Below are positions 1 through 7,018 of a stretch of 19,326 bases of DNA, piece after piece. How positions within the stretch are numbered: position 1 is the stretch's first letter; each line of letters begins with the position of its first letter. A model generated the notes under the pieces. That model was given only the letters and a program-made list of their open reading frames with translations. It made no database searches and was not told the DNA's origin. The position numbers were made by a program, and so were the translations under genes. The DNA is taken from positions 1 through 19,326 of the forward strand of contig JAAENB010000113.1 in assembly GCA_024224995.1 (NCBI GenBank). The letters run 5' to 3'. Source of the DNA: a bacterium (GTDB lineage Bacteria; Spirochaetota; UBA4802; UBA5550).

Positions 1-22
1 AATAGTATTGCGATCTGCATCT

Positions 23-108
23 GGCCTGGAAGTATCCCTCTTCTAAATGTGAGGACTGTTTGAGCGGAGCGAGTTCCGCAGCATTTAGAAGAGGGATGCT
101 TCCAGGCC
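23..108 (+). repeat. Long hairpin element, copy 1 (conserved loop)
   Basis: A 27-bp stem (23-49 with 82-108, one G-T wobble) encloses a 32-nt loop containing GAGCGGAGCGAGTTCCG. The loop can itself fold (GCGGA with TCCGC). The outer stem GGCCTGGAAG and the flanks (TTGCGA before, TTTCTTGAGAGC after) recur in copy 3, while the inner stem sequence is completely different. It ends 36 bases before the recJ start codon. Confidence 0.9.
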
Positions 109-144
109 CGCTCACTTGCACAATTTAGTTTCTTGAGAGCGATA

Positions 145-2304
145 ATGAAGTCTCATTGGAATATAAAAAAGGTAAACAGCCCGGCAGCAGCCCAAAATTC
201 GGATCTTTTTAACCTGGATGAGCGGCTGGCAGCCATGCTCTGTGCCCGTGGAATAGAAGAACCGGAGCAGGTTTTCCGTTTTTTGTATCCCGGGTTTTCC
301 GATCTCCATAGCCCGTTCCGCTTAAAAGGGGCGCATGAAGCAGTTGCGCGGATTCGGCAGGCTCTGGAAAAGCGGGAAAAGATAGGGGTGTTTGCCGATT
401 CCGACCTGGACGGCTTAACCTCCCTGGTAATTTTGCATACCCTGTTTGCCCGGATGAATGTGGATATTTTTTACCGCTTTCCCAAAAACGATGAAACCTA
501 TGGCCTTTCCCGGACAATTATTGATGAGTTTAAAAAGGAGAATGTGGACCTCGTAATCACGGTCGACTCCGGGATACGGGATGTCGAAGAGATCAGCTAT
601 GGAAAAAGCTGCGGGATCGATTTTATTATTTCCGATCATCATGAACAGGATACGGACCTGCCCGATGCGATTATTGTAAATCCCAAACAGGACGAATGCG
701 GCTATCCTTTTAAATCGCTGGCCGGAGTAGGCGTAGCGTTTAAGCTGGGACACGCAGTCCTTCTGAGTTATTTGCCCGGTTATAACAGGCTTTTTATGCT
801 TATTGCCGAAGACGGGGATTTTGCTTCGGTTTCCTGTATCCGGAACAGCATTGTTGAAACTATGGAGGAGCAGGTCTCTTCCGAAGAGCAGGAAAAGCGG
901 ATTGCCGCTCTTGATGAACATGACAGGGTGATTGTCTTTGGGAGAAACCGGGATAAAGAGCGGGCGCTGGAATTACAGGAGAAATTCCCGGACAGGAAAA
1001 TTTACAAACTGGAAGATTTTATTCAGCCTCTTTTACGGTCACCCGCATCTCAGGAGAAAATTGATCCGGAAAAACTGTCAATAGAAGAAATTGCCGGTCT
1101 TTTTTCGCGAAAAGGGGCTCCCCGTAAAATGCCTTTTATGGGAACCATGACTCTTGTTAATAAGATTTTTCTGGATATCCAGGCGAAAAGTTCCGCTAAA
1201 ATATATGATTTTTTATGTTCGGTAATGGGCTTTGTTTCCATTGGGACTATAGCCGACATTATGCCCCTGGTTGAGGAAAATCGCAGCCTGGTAAAGCTGG
1301 GGCTTGAATTTTTATCCCGTACCGAGCACCGGGGACTCTCCGTGCTTCTTGAGGATCTTTTTATGCAAAAGGAGCAATATGGAAGTACCGGTACTCAAAA
1401 AAAAACCGTAAGCTCCAAAATGGTAGGCTGGGATATCGCACCGCTCTTGAATACACCGGGACGGTTTGGCAAAAGCAGTCTTACTGCTGATTTTTTCCTG
1501 GAAAATGATCCGGAAAAAATTGCTTCCATTATTACGGCAATTAAGACCATGAATAAAGAGCGGAAAGACCTGGTTAAAGAATTATTTACCGATATAATAG
1601 AAGAAATAAAGAGTTCAGCCCATGAAATGGAGCAAAGTCTTATTTTTGTTCAATCCGAAAAGGTGCCGGACGGGCTCTCTGGTCTGCTTGCGAACAGGAT
1701 CTGCAACGATTTAAATAAACCGGTAATTCTAATCAGTACGCCCGGAAAAGAAGGGGTTGTGAAGGGATCGGGACGAAGCAGCGGGGATTTTGATTTTTTT
1801 TCCTTTGTAGAGGCGCTTGCCCATAAGTTCGAGCGTCTTGGAGGGCACAAACAGGCTTTTGGGTTTAGTGTAAAACTTGAAGCAATTGACGAAATAATCG
1901 AAGAATTACAGCGGCAAATTGCCCAACAGTATACAGGGGGAGAAAAGACGAAAATTGACCTTGAACTGGGAATTGAGCAGATAGACAGCTCTTTTATAGA
2001 TTCTCTCGCGTTTATGGAACCCTATGGCAAAGATAATGAAGAACCGCTATTTTTAACCAGGAATGTATTAATAGAAGAGTTTACCCGTTTTGGAAAAGAG
2101 AAAAATCATGGCAGGTATACAATAAAAACCGGGAATAATATACGGGCAATCGGCTGGAAGCTTGCAGACGAAATGGAGCAGTTTTTCAACAATAATAGCT
2201 CCCTTGATATTGTTTACCGCCTTGAAAACAATGAATATAACGGCTATGTAAACCCCCGAATGATTATTGTAGATATATGCGACTGCTCACCGGTTTCGTC
2301 TTAA
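145..2304 (+). CDS. recJ: Single-stranded-DNA-specific exonuclease RecJ
   Basis: A 719-residue protein of the DHH phosphoesterase family, which degrades single-stranded DNA 5'-3' in recombination and mismatch repair. Seen directly: a Asp-rich motif FADSDLDGLTS (residues about 83-93), the DHH motif in IISDHHE (164-166), a GVGVAFKL segment, then GTIADIMPL and a C-terminal DHHA1-like part with GRSSGDFDFFS and LGGHKQAFGF. Between the DHH half and GTIADIMPL there are about 130 extra residues (roughly 200-330), longer than in compact RecJ proteins. I chose ATG at 145 over an upstream in-frame TTG at 133, because RecJ proteins often begin with a Lys-x-x-Trp segment like MKSHWNIKKVN. The upstream SD is weak (GAGAG). 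It is flanked on both sides by loop-conserved hairpins and is divergent in strand from the rsr/tRNA block. Family assignment is secure. Confidence 0.95.
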   Translation: MKSHWNIKKVNSPAAAQNSDLFNLDERLAAMLCARGIEEPEQVFRFLYPGFSDLHSPFRLKGAHEAVARIRQALEKREKIGVFADSDLDGLTSLVILHTLFARMNVDIFYRFPKNDETYGLSRTIIDEFKKENVDLVITVDSGIRDVEEISYGKSCGIDFIISDHHEQDTDLPDAIIVNPKQDECGYPFKSLAGVGVAFKLGHAVLLSYLPGYNRLFMLIAEDGDFASVSCIRNSIVETMEEQVSSEEQEKRIAALDEHDRVIVFGRNRDKERALELQEKFPDRKIYKLEDFIQPLLRSPASQEKIDPEKLSIEEIAGLFSRKGAPRKMPFMGTMTLVNKIFLDIQAKSSAKIYDFLCSVMGFVSIGTIADIMPLVEENRSLVKLGLEFLSRTEHRGLSVLLEDLFMQKEQYGSTGTQKKTVSSKMVGWDIAPLLNTPGRFGKSSLTADFFLENDPEKIASIITAIKTMNKERKDLVKELFTDIIEEIKSSAHEMEQSLIFVQSEKVPDGLSGLLANRICNDLNKPVILISTPGKEGVVKGSGRSSGDFDFFSFVEALAHKFERLGGHKQAFGFSVKLEAIDEIIEELQRQIAQQYTGGEKTKIDLELGIEQIDSSFIDSLAFMEPYGKDNEEPLFLTRNVLIEEFTRFGKEKNHGRYTIKTGNNIRAIGWKLADEMEQFFNNNSSLDIVYRLENNEYNGYVNPRMIIVDICDCSPVSS

Positions 2305-2322
2305 TATAAGGTATATCAAGCC

Positions 2323-2440
2323 GGAATGTAAATTATGCCTGCCTGGAGTAATACCTCTGCAGAACGTTCGGAACTCGCTCCGCTCAAACAGCCTCACAAC
2401 CTGCCGAGGCATCACTCCAGGCAGGCATAATTTACATTCC
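2323..2440 (-). repeat. Long hairpin element, copy 2 (type II ends)
   Basis: A perfect 27-bp stem (2323-2349 with 2414-2440), starting GGAATGTA, encloses a shorter imperfect inner stem. The loop core, read on the minus strand, is GAGCGGAGCGAGTTCCG. It lies just after the recJ stop and may act as its terminator, but no T tract follows directly. Flanks GTATATCAA and ACGTTTTTCGGTATA are shared with copy 5 at 18.2 kb. Confidence 0.9.
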
Positions 2441-2532
2441 GAATGACGTTTTTCGGTATATTAAGACACTACCGACCCTGTATCGCAGGGAAAAAATACG
2501 TCAGAAACTAAATAATATTGCGAGCTGCATCT

Positions 2533-2626
2533 GGCCTGGAAGTAGTATGGGCTCTTTGGGTTGTGAGGACTGTTTGAGCGGAGCGAGTTCCGCAGCAATC
2601 CAAAGAGCCCATACTACTTCCAGGCC
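2533..2626 (+). repeat. Long hairpin element, copy 3 (type I ends)
   Basis: A perfect 27-bp stem (2533-2559 with 2600-2626) surrounds the conserved loop core. The first ten bases GGCCTGGAAG and the flanking sequence match copy 1, but the inner arms (TATGGGCTCTTTGG here) are unrelated and have changed together on both sides. Confidence 0.9.
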
Positions 2627-2656
2627 CGCGCACAAGCAAAATTACTTTCTTGAGAG

Positions 2657-2678
2657 CCCCCGCCCGAAGGCGGGGGAA
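2657..2678 (-). terminator. GC-rich hairpin after rsr
   Basis: The stem CCCCCGCC/GGCGGGGG with a CGAA loop sits about 20 bases downstream of the rsr stop codon. No T tract follows on the minus strand, so it may be a 3'-end stabiliser rather than an intrinsic terminator. Confidence 0.45.
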
Positions 2679-2695
2679 TATAAAGGTGAGTGGTG

Positions 2696-4288
2696 TTATT
2701 TTGTGGTAACAGCCTCCCACCAGGTCGGCAGTTTTAGAAGTTTGGTGTCCATAATTGAGTCCAGGATCGCCAGAGGACCGGCAATAGCCTGTTTGATGGT
2801 TTGTGAAACCAGGGCACTTTCAACAAGAGCATCCGGATCAATTTCAGTAACCGGGATACCCAGTTTTTCCAGTTCTGCGGCCAGATCTTGTTGGTAACCC
2901 CAACCGCCAATAGTCCTGCCCGACCTGAACCGGACTACAACAACAGCGCGAGGCCGTCCCAGTCCTTCCCGGTCGTATCGAGTTACGATGTCGGCAATAG
3001 TACCGCGGTTGTGTTCACCATCAGTGATGAAGACATCAACATCACAGCCAATTTTCCGGGCTTCTTCATAGCATCCCAGGCAGTTGGTTCCGTATCCACC
3101 CGAACGTAAACCGTACAGGGCAGCCAGGAACGCGTCTTTTTCAAAGGATTCAGGCCTGTTCAGCATGTACCCTTTATCCTGGAAGTAGCCCCAGAAGAAG
3201 TTTTCTTCCGGATTTTTTACCGCTTCGGCGAACACCGCGCCGCGGTCTTTCGCGTAAGCAATAGCCCGGTCCATAGAAGGACTCGCGTCAATGTGGACGA
3301 ATATCTTACCGATATCGCCAACTTCTTCTTTTCTTTTCTCGGACTTAACGGATTTCATAACCCTGGTAACTGCTTCATCGACTTCGGTATTGATCTTTTC
3401 AATCCTGTCGATGGCAGATGACGCTGTTTTAATTTTTTCAGCAAAGTACGCCATAACCTCTTTATCTTTTAACAGTCCCTGTCCGTCCCAGAGATTTCGC
3501 AAGATAATAGCCTGGTTACCGGTAGCCTGTTCCAGCAGCGCTACTGCGATTACCGGGGATATTTTTTCGGAAAGTGAACCCAGAGCAGTTTGAACAGGGA
3601 TTTTTTCTGCCCTGATTTTTTCCGCGATCTCCATTTCAGTTAAGCCTTTGAAGCTCAGCGTATTTACTTTCGTGAATTCTCTCCCGTCCTTTTGCTTCCA
3701 TCCAAGGATGTTTGCCACTTCAGTTGAAGGGGCAATGTGGGTTTTCCGGTACAACCATTTCCAGATTTTACCAAACCCTGAAGCTTTCATTTTTGCGGGA
3801 TTGTTTTCCCGGTATCGTAAATATTTCCTGATAGCGGTAATGAGAGATCGGGAAGCGTGAGTCGCTTCAGTTCTTTTTTCACCCAGGGGCTGTTTGATAC
3901 TTGCTATCTCCAGTACCCTGGCAACCAGTTTTGGATCCAGCAGCTGAACAGCAGCCTGACCAATAACCCGAAGGTTTGGTTTACGGTATTCACTTCCTTC
4001 ACTGAAAGGAGTTCCGTCGGCGTCGCTTAATGAACTGGCGAACGCGGATACAACTTTCAGGTCTTTGTTGTCGGTGTTTTTGAAGATGTAGCTTGTCAGG
4101 TGAGCCAGGAAGTACGGATCTTTTTCCGCCAGAACCATGAAGTTGTCCAGAACTGGCTTCAGTTTATCGTACTGTATTTTGTTTTTGCTGTAGAGATGGT
4201 TGCAGCCACTCATCAGGTCCTGGTACGCCTTGTACCGAAGCTCATCATTCAGGTATGATAATTGATGCTCAAGATTTCTTTGAGACAT
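2696..4288 (-). CDS. rsr: Ro60/Rsr-like TROVE-domain RNA-binding protein
   Basis: A 530-residue protein, close to the length of animal Ro60. The N-terminal about 300 residues are the helical-repeat TROVE ring (for example YFLAHLTSYIFK near 60-70 and a basic patch around 150-185). The C-terminal part is a von Willebrand A domain with a MIDAS metal site: DASPS at 334-338, Thr401 in GTNC and TDGEH at 422-426. Ro rings bind misfolded RNA ends in the central hole and Y RNA on the outer surface. In known bacteria, Y RNA can tether Ro to polynucleotide phosphorylase. The start ATG has a strong SD (GGAGGT) eight bases upstream. It is the last gene of the minus-strand block, downstream of a Y-type RNA (4391-4530), a near-perfect palindrome and the tRNA array, as expected for an rsr locus. 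Function is assigned by domains; the role in RNA quality control is inferred from the family. Confidence 0.95.
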   Translation of the reverse strand: MSQRNLEHQLSYLNDELRYKAYQDLMSGCNHLYSKNKIQYDKLKPVLDNFMVLAEKDPYFLAHLTSYIFKNTDNKDLKVVSAFASSLSDADGTPFSEGSEYRKPNLRVIGQAAVQLLDPKLVARVLEIASIKQPLGEKRTEATHASRSLITAIRKYLRYRENNPAKMKASGFGKIWKWLYRKTHIAPSTEVANILGWKQKDGREFTKVNTLSFKGLTEMEIAEKIRAEKIPVQTALGSLSEKISPVIAVALLEQATGNQAIILRNLWDGQGLLKDKEVMAYFAEKIKTASSAIDRIEKINTEVDEAVTRVMKSVKSEKRKEEVGDIGKIFVHIDASPSMDRAIAYAKDRGAVFAEAVKNPEENFFWGYFQDKGYMLNRPESFEKDAFLAALYGLRSGGYGTNCLGCYEEARKIGCDVDVFITDGEHNRGTIADIVTRYDREGLGRPRAVVVVRFRSGRTIGGWGYQQDLAAELEKLGIPVTEIDPDALVESALVSQTIKQAIAGPLAILDSIMDTKLLKLPTWWEAVTTK

Positions 4289-4323
4289 AAGCTTACCTCC
4301 GTTTAATAATATTTTATTGCGCC

Positions 4324-4368
4324 CGTGAAATGAGTACCAGCTCTTGAAGAGCTGGTACTCATTTCACG
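4324..4368 (-). promoter_or_regulatory. Perfect palindrome in the rsr leader
   Basis: Twenty-two base pairs with a one-base centre. The outer sequence CGTGAAATGAGT is nearly the same as the base of the hairpin at 8261-8339 before the Thg1-like gene (CGTGTAATGAGT). Its place between the Y RNA and the rsr SD suggests an RNase III site, terminator or leader element. Confidence 0.7.
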
Positions 4369-4390
4369 AATGATGTTTTTTTTATAATCG

Positions 4391-4530
4391 CGGCAGTTCA
4401 AGTTAAATAAGCAGTAGTTGTATCCGTCAGATCTTCAGTCTGATGCTCTACCGTTGAGCGTGTCTCCAGTGGTGTTGGAAAGTCGGGAGTCGAACCCGTA
4501 GGCTTGTATGCTCATTTGTGGGAACTGCCG
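4391..4530 (-). ncRNA. YrlA-type Y RNA with permuted tRNA-like domain
   Basis: Read on the minus strand, the ends pair perfectly over 9 bp (CGGCAGTTC with GAACTGCCG). An internal loop (CCAC opposite AACTT) and an 8-bp second helix (AAATGAGC with GCTTATTT) follow. Inside comes ATACAAGC, then a T arm (CGGG-TTCGACT-CCCG), an acceptor-like hairpin (TTTCCA with TGGAGA, loop ACACCAC), a D arm (GCTC-AACGGTA-GAGC) and an anticodon arm with loop CTGAAGA. The tRNA arms are thus circularly permuted: the 5' and 3' ends leave from the variable-loop position and the acceptor stem is closed. Bacterial Y RNAs with tRNA-like domains are known beside rsr genes. This one starts 12 bases after the 93-residue gene and precedes rsr. 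Confidence 0.9.
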
Positions 4531-4542
4531 AAAGATTTGCTT

Positions 4543-4824
4543 TTAACCGGCAACACTGTTTGGTATAACGAAGATAGATTCGGTGTTGAATGCCTTATGT
4601 ACTTTGTAGGCGCCGCGAATATCTCTGTTGAATACCTCTTGTATGATTGGCCGTACAATGCTCATAATCTCGGACTCGCTTGATCTGAGAGAGAGACCAA
4701 CATCGTACAGGTCTTTTGTGTAATCCATACCGTCGATAATTACAACAAGTTTGTTGTGTTGTGTGGAATCGGTGTTAACGAATTGTGTTGCCGGAGTATG
4801 TGTTCTCCTTCGTGCTCGTGCCAT
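4543..4824 (-). CDS. Uncharacterised 93-residue basic-tailed protein
   Basis: I do not recognise a family. The protein has an Arg-rich start (MARARRRTHTP), a flexible Thr/Asn/Gln-rich stretch, then a compact segment with LVVIIDGMDYTKDLYDVGLS and an amphipathic helix (SEIMSIVRPIIQEVFNR), ending in a hydrophobic FVIPNSVAG. It shows no membrane segment or signal peptide. A strong SD (AAAGGAGG) six bases before ATG and a tight fit between tRNA-Pro(AGG) and the Y RNA argue that it is real. A basic tail in an RNA-processing neighbourhood could suggest RNA binding, but that is inference. Confidence 0.75.
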   Translation of the reverse strand: MARARRRTHTPATQFVNTDSTQHNKLVVIIDGMDYTKDLYDVGLSLRSSESEIMSIVRPIIQEVFNRDIRGAYKVHKAFNTESIFVIPNSVAG

Positions 4825-4859
4825 TGTAAAACCTCCTTTGATTTGTTTGATTTGTTATG

Positions 4860-4933
4860 TCGGGATGGAAGGATTTGAACCCTCAGTCTCGGCAGCCCTG
4901 GTGCCGCGGCTTCACGCATTAGCCTACACCCCG
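4860..4933 (-). tRNA. tRNA-Pro(AGG)
   Basis: Acceptor CGGGGTG/CATCCCG with A73. The anticodon stem CGGCA/TGCCG holds loop CCAGGGC, so position 33 is C instead of U. C1-G72 and the opening CGGGGTGTAG are typical of tRNA-Pro. No CCA is encoded. Most similar to Pro(UGG) at 8971. Confidence 0.9.
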
Positions 4934-4948
4934 TTGTGTAATATTATT

Positions 4949-5094
4949 AAAAAAGTTCAAGTCGCCTATGCTCTTTGCGTTTTGGCTGCCATAGCAGGAA
5001 TCGAACCTGCGGTTATTCGAGTTTTAATCGAACGCTCTCACCATCTGAGCAATATGGTCTTTGTGCTTGTATGCATAGTCTGTGGAACTTTTTT
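4949..5094 (-). ncRNA. Y-module RNA enclosing a tRNA-like domain (loop AAA)
   Basis: The outer stem AAAAAAGTTC/GAACTTTTTT (10 bp) leads to an internal loop (CACA opposite GACTT), an upper helix GACTATGC/GCATAGGC with one mismatch, and ATACAAGC. It then encloses a tRNA-like domain in normal order: D arm GCTC-GAGC, anticodon arm TTCGA-TTAAAAC-TCGAA, T arm GCAGG-TTCGATT-CCTGC. Only CCATA/TATGG of an acceptor stem can pair, so it cannot be an ordinary tRNA. Same two-helix module as the rsr-linked Y RNA. Confidence 0.8.
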
Positions 5095-5098
5095 TATG

Positions 5099-5170
5099 TG
5101 GATCCGATGAGATTTGAACTCACATCTAACGCCATGCCATGCCGCTGCTTTCCCATTAAGCTACAGACCC
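5099..5170 (-). tRNA. tRNA-Ala(GGC)
   Basis: Acceptor GGGTCTG/CGGATCC carries the alanine identity pair G3-U70, with A73. Anticodon loop ATGGCAT; the anticodon stem has a G30-G40 mismatch. Nearly the same body as Ala(UGC) at 8691. Confidence 0.85.
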
Positions 5171-5249
5171 TTGTAAGAACAGTTCCAGGTTCGAAGTTCG
5201 AGGTTTTTCTTGCCTTGAACTTTTTTCCACGCCCCTTGTCCCTGCTTTT

Positions 5250-5321
5250 TGCACCCTGAAGGGATCGAACCTTCGACCTGCTGGTTATGAGCCAGCTGCT
5301 CTCCCACTGAGCTAAGGGTGC
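5250..5321 (-). tRNA. tRNA-Met(CAU), elongator-type
   Basis: Acceptor GCACCCT/AGGGTGC, A73, anticodon arm GCTGG-CTCATAA-CCAGC. It lacks initiator features; it could also be an Ile2 tRNA if the cell modifies C34 to lysidine. Confidence 0.9.
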
Positions 5322-5370
5322 TTTGTTTGATACCGGCAGGGGAGGGGTATATTCTCCCTTGCCGGTATCG

Positions 5371-5811
5371 TTAGTTGATCAAATAGTCGGCCGCGGTACT
5401 TGCGGCCCATGCGCTTGGTTTGATTTTGTATTCAAATCCTTGTGCCTGTACGTAAGAAACTGCGCGTTTCATAACCCCGTTACTTTTATGTTCCGGGTTT
5501 GGGTTAATATCCAGGTGAACCTCCATTACCCTGCGATCAACAGAGCCGCAGATAGTAAAGGCCGATTCCATGGCGATATCAACTTCACGCAAAAGCCGTT
5601 CGTTGATTGCCATTCTCCTGTTAACCAGAGATTTTTGTCCGTACACCATTCCACCTTTATGTCCTTCTATGTGAAGAACAACGACCAGACCGAATAGGGT
5701 ATAAGGACCTGTTAGTTTGCTATCACAACCTACGTAGATAGCACTGTCTTGAGAACTTGTTTCGATAGTCTCAAGCAGGGTAGGATACTCTAACTTCCTG
5801 AATCGTGACAT
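5371..5811 (-). CDS. RNase H-fold protein, YkuK/DUF458 family
   Basis: A 146-residue protein resembling the YkuK-type (DUF458) predicted ribonuclease H-like family. The visible pattern is an N-terminal strand with an acidic residue in YVGCDSK (about 27-33), an invariant-looking Glu/Arg segment NRRMAINERLLREVD, a strand with VHLDINPNPEHKSN (about 98-111) containing Asp and the Lys-Ser pair, and a C-terminal ASTAADYLIN with the last Asp. Four acidic positions spaced like this fit an RNase H active site. Start ATG follows AGAGGTGA. It lies between tRNA-Met(CAU) and tRNA-Arg(UCU), co-oriented with the array, so a nuclease role in RNA processing is plausible but not shown. The family itself has no firmly known substrate. 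Confidence 0.8.
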   Translation of the reverse strand: MSRFRKLEYPTLLETIETSSQDSAIYVGCDSKLTGPYTLFGLVVVLHIEGHKGGMVYGQKSLVNRRMAINERLLREVDIAMESAFTICGSVDRRVMEVHLDINPNPEHKSNGVMKRAVSYVQAQGFEYKIKPSAWAASTAADYLIN

Positions 5812-5835
5812 GACGGTTCACCTCTTTTAAATTTA

Positions 5836-5912
5836 GTTTAAAGTTTCAAGTTTGATGTTAGAAGTTAAGAGAAGATCTTATAACTTCAAACCTGGAACTT
5901 CAAACTTCAAAC
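5836..5912 (-). repeat. Inter-tRNA heptad hairpin
   Basis: Two arms of about 32 bases built from imperfect 7-base units like AGTTTGA / TCAAACT pair over most of their length around a short GAAGATC-type centre. This stretch also holds the leader of the DUF458 gene. Confidence 0.75.
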
Positions 5913-5923
5913 TTCTTTTTCTG

Positions 5924-5995
5924 CACCCCCGGGAAGATTCGAACTCCCATTAAACAGCTTAGAAGACTGTTGCCTTTCCATTAGACTACAGGGGT
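5924..5995 (-). tRNA. tRNA-Arg(UCU)
   Basis: Acceptor ACCCCTG/CGGGGGT with G73; anticodon arm ACAGT-CTTCTAA-GCTGT. Confidence 0.92.
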
Positions 5996-6014
5996 ATTCT
6001 TGAAACTTTCCTTT

Positions 6015-6088
6015 TGGGACAGGTGAGAGTTGAACTCACTGCTACTCGATTAAAAGTCGAGTCCCTTAAGCCGTTTGGGTACTGTCCC
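6015..6088 (-). tRNA. tRNA-Lys(UUU)
   Basis: Acceptor GGGACAG/CTGTCCC, A73; perfect anticodon arm CTCGA-CTTTTAA-TCGAG. Its D stem is CCC/GGG with an unusually long loop. Confidence 0.92.
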
Positions 6089-6093
6089 CTATG

Positions 6094-6166
6094 TCCGGGG
6101 GGTTGGTATCGAACCAACATCTTCGGTTTTTCAGACCGCCGCATGCACCAGCATTGCTACCCCCGG
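6094..6166 (-). tRNA. tRNA-Phe(GAA)
   Basis: Acceptor CCGGGGG/CCCCCGG (all seven pairs), A73; anticodon loop CTGAAAA. C1-G72 is unusual for a Phe tRNA, where G1 is common. Confidence 0.85.
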
Positions 6167-6171
6167 ATATA

Positions 6172-6246
6172 AAAGTTTGAAGTTTAAAGTTTCAAGTTTA
6201 TTTTAAAGAAATATTTTTTCTTCGGAACTTCAAACTTCAAACTTTT
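6172..6246 (-). repeat. Inter-tRNA heptad hairpin
   Basis: Arms AAAGTTTGAAGTTTAAAG and its near-complement pair over about 20 bp around an A/T-rich centre. The right arm ends in TTTTTTTATG just before tRNA-Arg(CCU) on the + strand. Confidence 0.75.
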
Positions 6247-6252
6247 TTTATG

Positions 6253-6324
6253 TACCCCTGAGAAGATTCGAACTTCCGTAAAACGGTTTAGGAAACCGGT
6301 GCCTTTCCATTAGACTACAGGGGT
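6253..6324 (-). tRNA. tRNA-Arg(CCU)
   Basis: Acceptor ACCCCTG/CAGGGGT, A73; loop TTCCTAA. Body very close to Arg(UCU) at 5924, suggesting duplication followed by anticodon change. Confidence 0.9.
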
Positions 6325-6330
6325 ATGTTT

Positions 6331-6416
6331 TAGTTTAAAGTTTTATGTTTGAAGTTTTTTAAAAAGAGTACTCCAGGAACTTCAAACTTCAAACTTGCAA
6401 CTTCAAACTTTTTTTA
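6331..6416 (-). repeat. Inter-tRNA heptad hairpin
   Basis: A left arm of GTTTAAAG/GTTTGAAG units and a longer right arm with three TTCAAACT-type units; the pairing is less regular than in the neighbouring spacers. Confidence 0.65.
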
Positions 6417-6418
6417 TG

Positions 6419-6491
6419 AGCCCCGGGTGAGATTCGAACTCACAGCAACCAGGATCGAACTCTGGTGCTCTTCCAATTGAGCTTCCGGGAC
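6419..6491 (-). tRNA. tRNA-Arg(UCG)
   Basis: Acceptor GTCCCGG/CCGGGGC with U73. Anticodon loop GTTCGAT and a terminal A31-C39 mismatch make the anticodon arm weak. A second UCG anticodon occurs in the Y-module fusion at 10425. Confidence 0.8.
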
Positions 6492-6496
6492 TAATG

Positions 6497-6569
6497 TGCA
6501 ATCGGTACGACTTGAACGTACAACCACTGAATTATCGGTTCAGTGCTCTTCCGATTGAGCTACGATTGC
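6497..6569 (-). tRNA. tRNA-Ile(GAU)
   Basis: Acceptor GCAATCG/CGATTGC, A73; anticodon arm CTGAA-CCGATAA-TTCAG, with C instead of U at position 33. Confidence 0.9.
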
Positions 6570-6572
6570 ATG

Positions 6573-6645
6573 TAGCGCAGGTGAGATTCGAACTCACACC
6601 GTACCGGGCTTAAACCGGCTGCCTCTTCCATTGGACAACTGCGCC
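6573..6645 (-). tRNA. tRNA-Leu(UAA) with short variable loop
   Basis: Acceptor GGCGCAG/CTGCGCT, A73; anticodon arm GCCGG-TTTAAGC-CCGGT. The variable loop is only ACGGT (5 nt), whereas bacterial leucine tRNAs normally carry a long variable arm. Confidence 0.85.
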
Positions 6646-6654
6646 GTATTTTTA

Positions 6655-6757
6655 TGTTTGAGGTTCCAGGTTCCAGGTTTTTTGTGAAGAGAATTCCTGA
6701 AACAGCAGGAGTCTTTGTTGTCTGGAACTTGAGACTTGTAACTTGAAACTTTTTTTA
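6655..6757 (-). repeat. Inter-tRNA heptad hairpin
   Basis: The left arm uses AGGTTCC units and the right arm GGAACTT and TTGAAACT units; a second small hairpin (ATTCCTG...CAGGAGT) lies at the centre. Confidence 0.65.
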
Positions 6758-6761
6758 CATG

Positions 6762-6835
6762 TGGCGATGGTGAGATTCGAACTCACACTGCACGGTTTCT
6801 AAGACCGCTCACTCTTCCAGTTGGTATACATCGCC
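6762..6835 (-). tRNA. tRNA-Leu(UAG) with short variable loop
   Basis: Acceptor GGCGATG/CATCGCC, A73; anticodon arm GCGGT-CTTAGAA-ACCGT. Class I length, no long variable arm; its D stem is poorly formed. Confidence 0.85.
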
Positions 6836-6841
6836 GTATAG

Positions 6842-6936
6842 TAAGGTTTAAGGTTTTTTAAGAAGGGTTTGTCTGCAAAAAAAAGAAACTCAGGTATAAG
6901 AATTTTGAACCTCGAACTTCGAACCTGGAACCTTCT
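6842..6936 (-). repeat. Inter-tRNA heptad hairpin
   Basis: Arms based on AAGGTTTAAGG and its complement CCTGGAACCTT, with GAACCTCGAACTTCGAACC units on the right and an A-rich centre. Confidence 0.6.
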
Positions 6937-6941
6937 TTATG

Positions 6942-7015
6942 TAGCGCAGGTGAGATTTGAACTCACATCAAACCGGTTTTGAACCGGCCGTCTCTGCCAG
7001 GTGGACTACTGCGCC
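6942..7015 (-). tRNA. tRNA-Leu(CAA) with short variable loop
   Basis: Acceptor GGCGCAG/CTGCGCT identical to Leu(UAA), A73; loop TTCAAAA; variable loop TTGAT. Its 5' end lies only three bases after the stop codon of the kinase gene. Confidence 0.87.
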
Positions 7016-7018
7016 GTT

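Noticed and set aside
4391..4530. Split or permuted functional tRNA-Phe, or a tmRNA
   Set aside because: The acceptor stem is closed by a short loop and the true ends form a separate 9-bp stem; there is no tag-peptide reading frame. Position beside rsr favours a Y RNA.
4751..5110. Plus-strand ORF over tRNA genes with a GFEPS-like motif (similar ones at 9875, 10659, 10826)
   Set aside because: The repeated R-x-x-FEP pattern is the antisense translation of tRNA T arms (GGATTCGAACC). These are well-known false ORFs; the tRNA folds explain the sequence fully.
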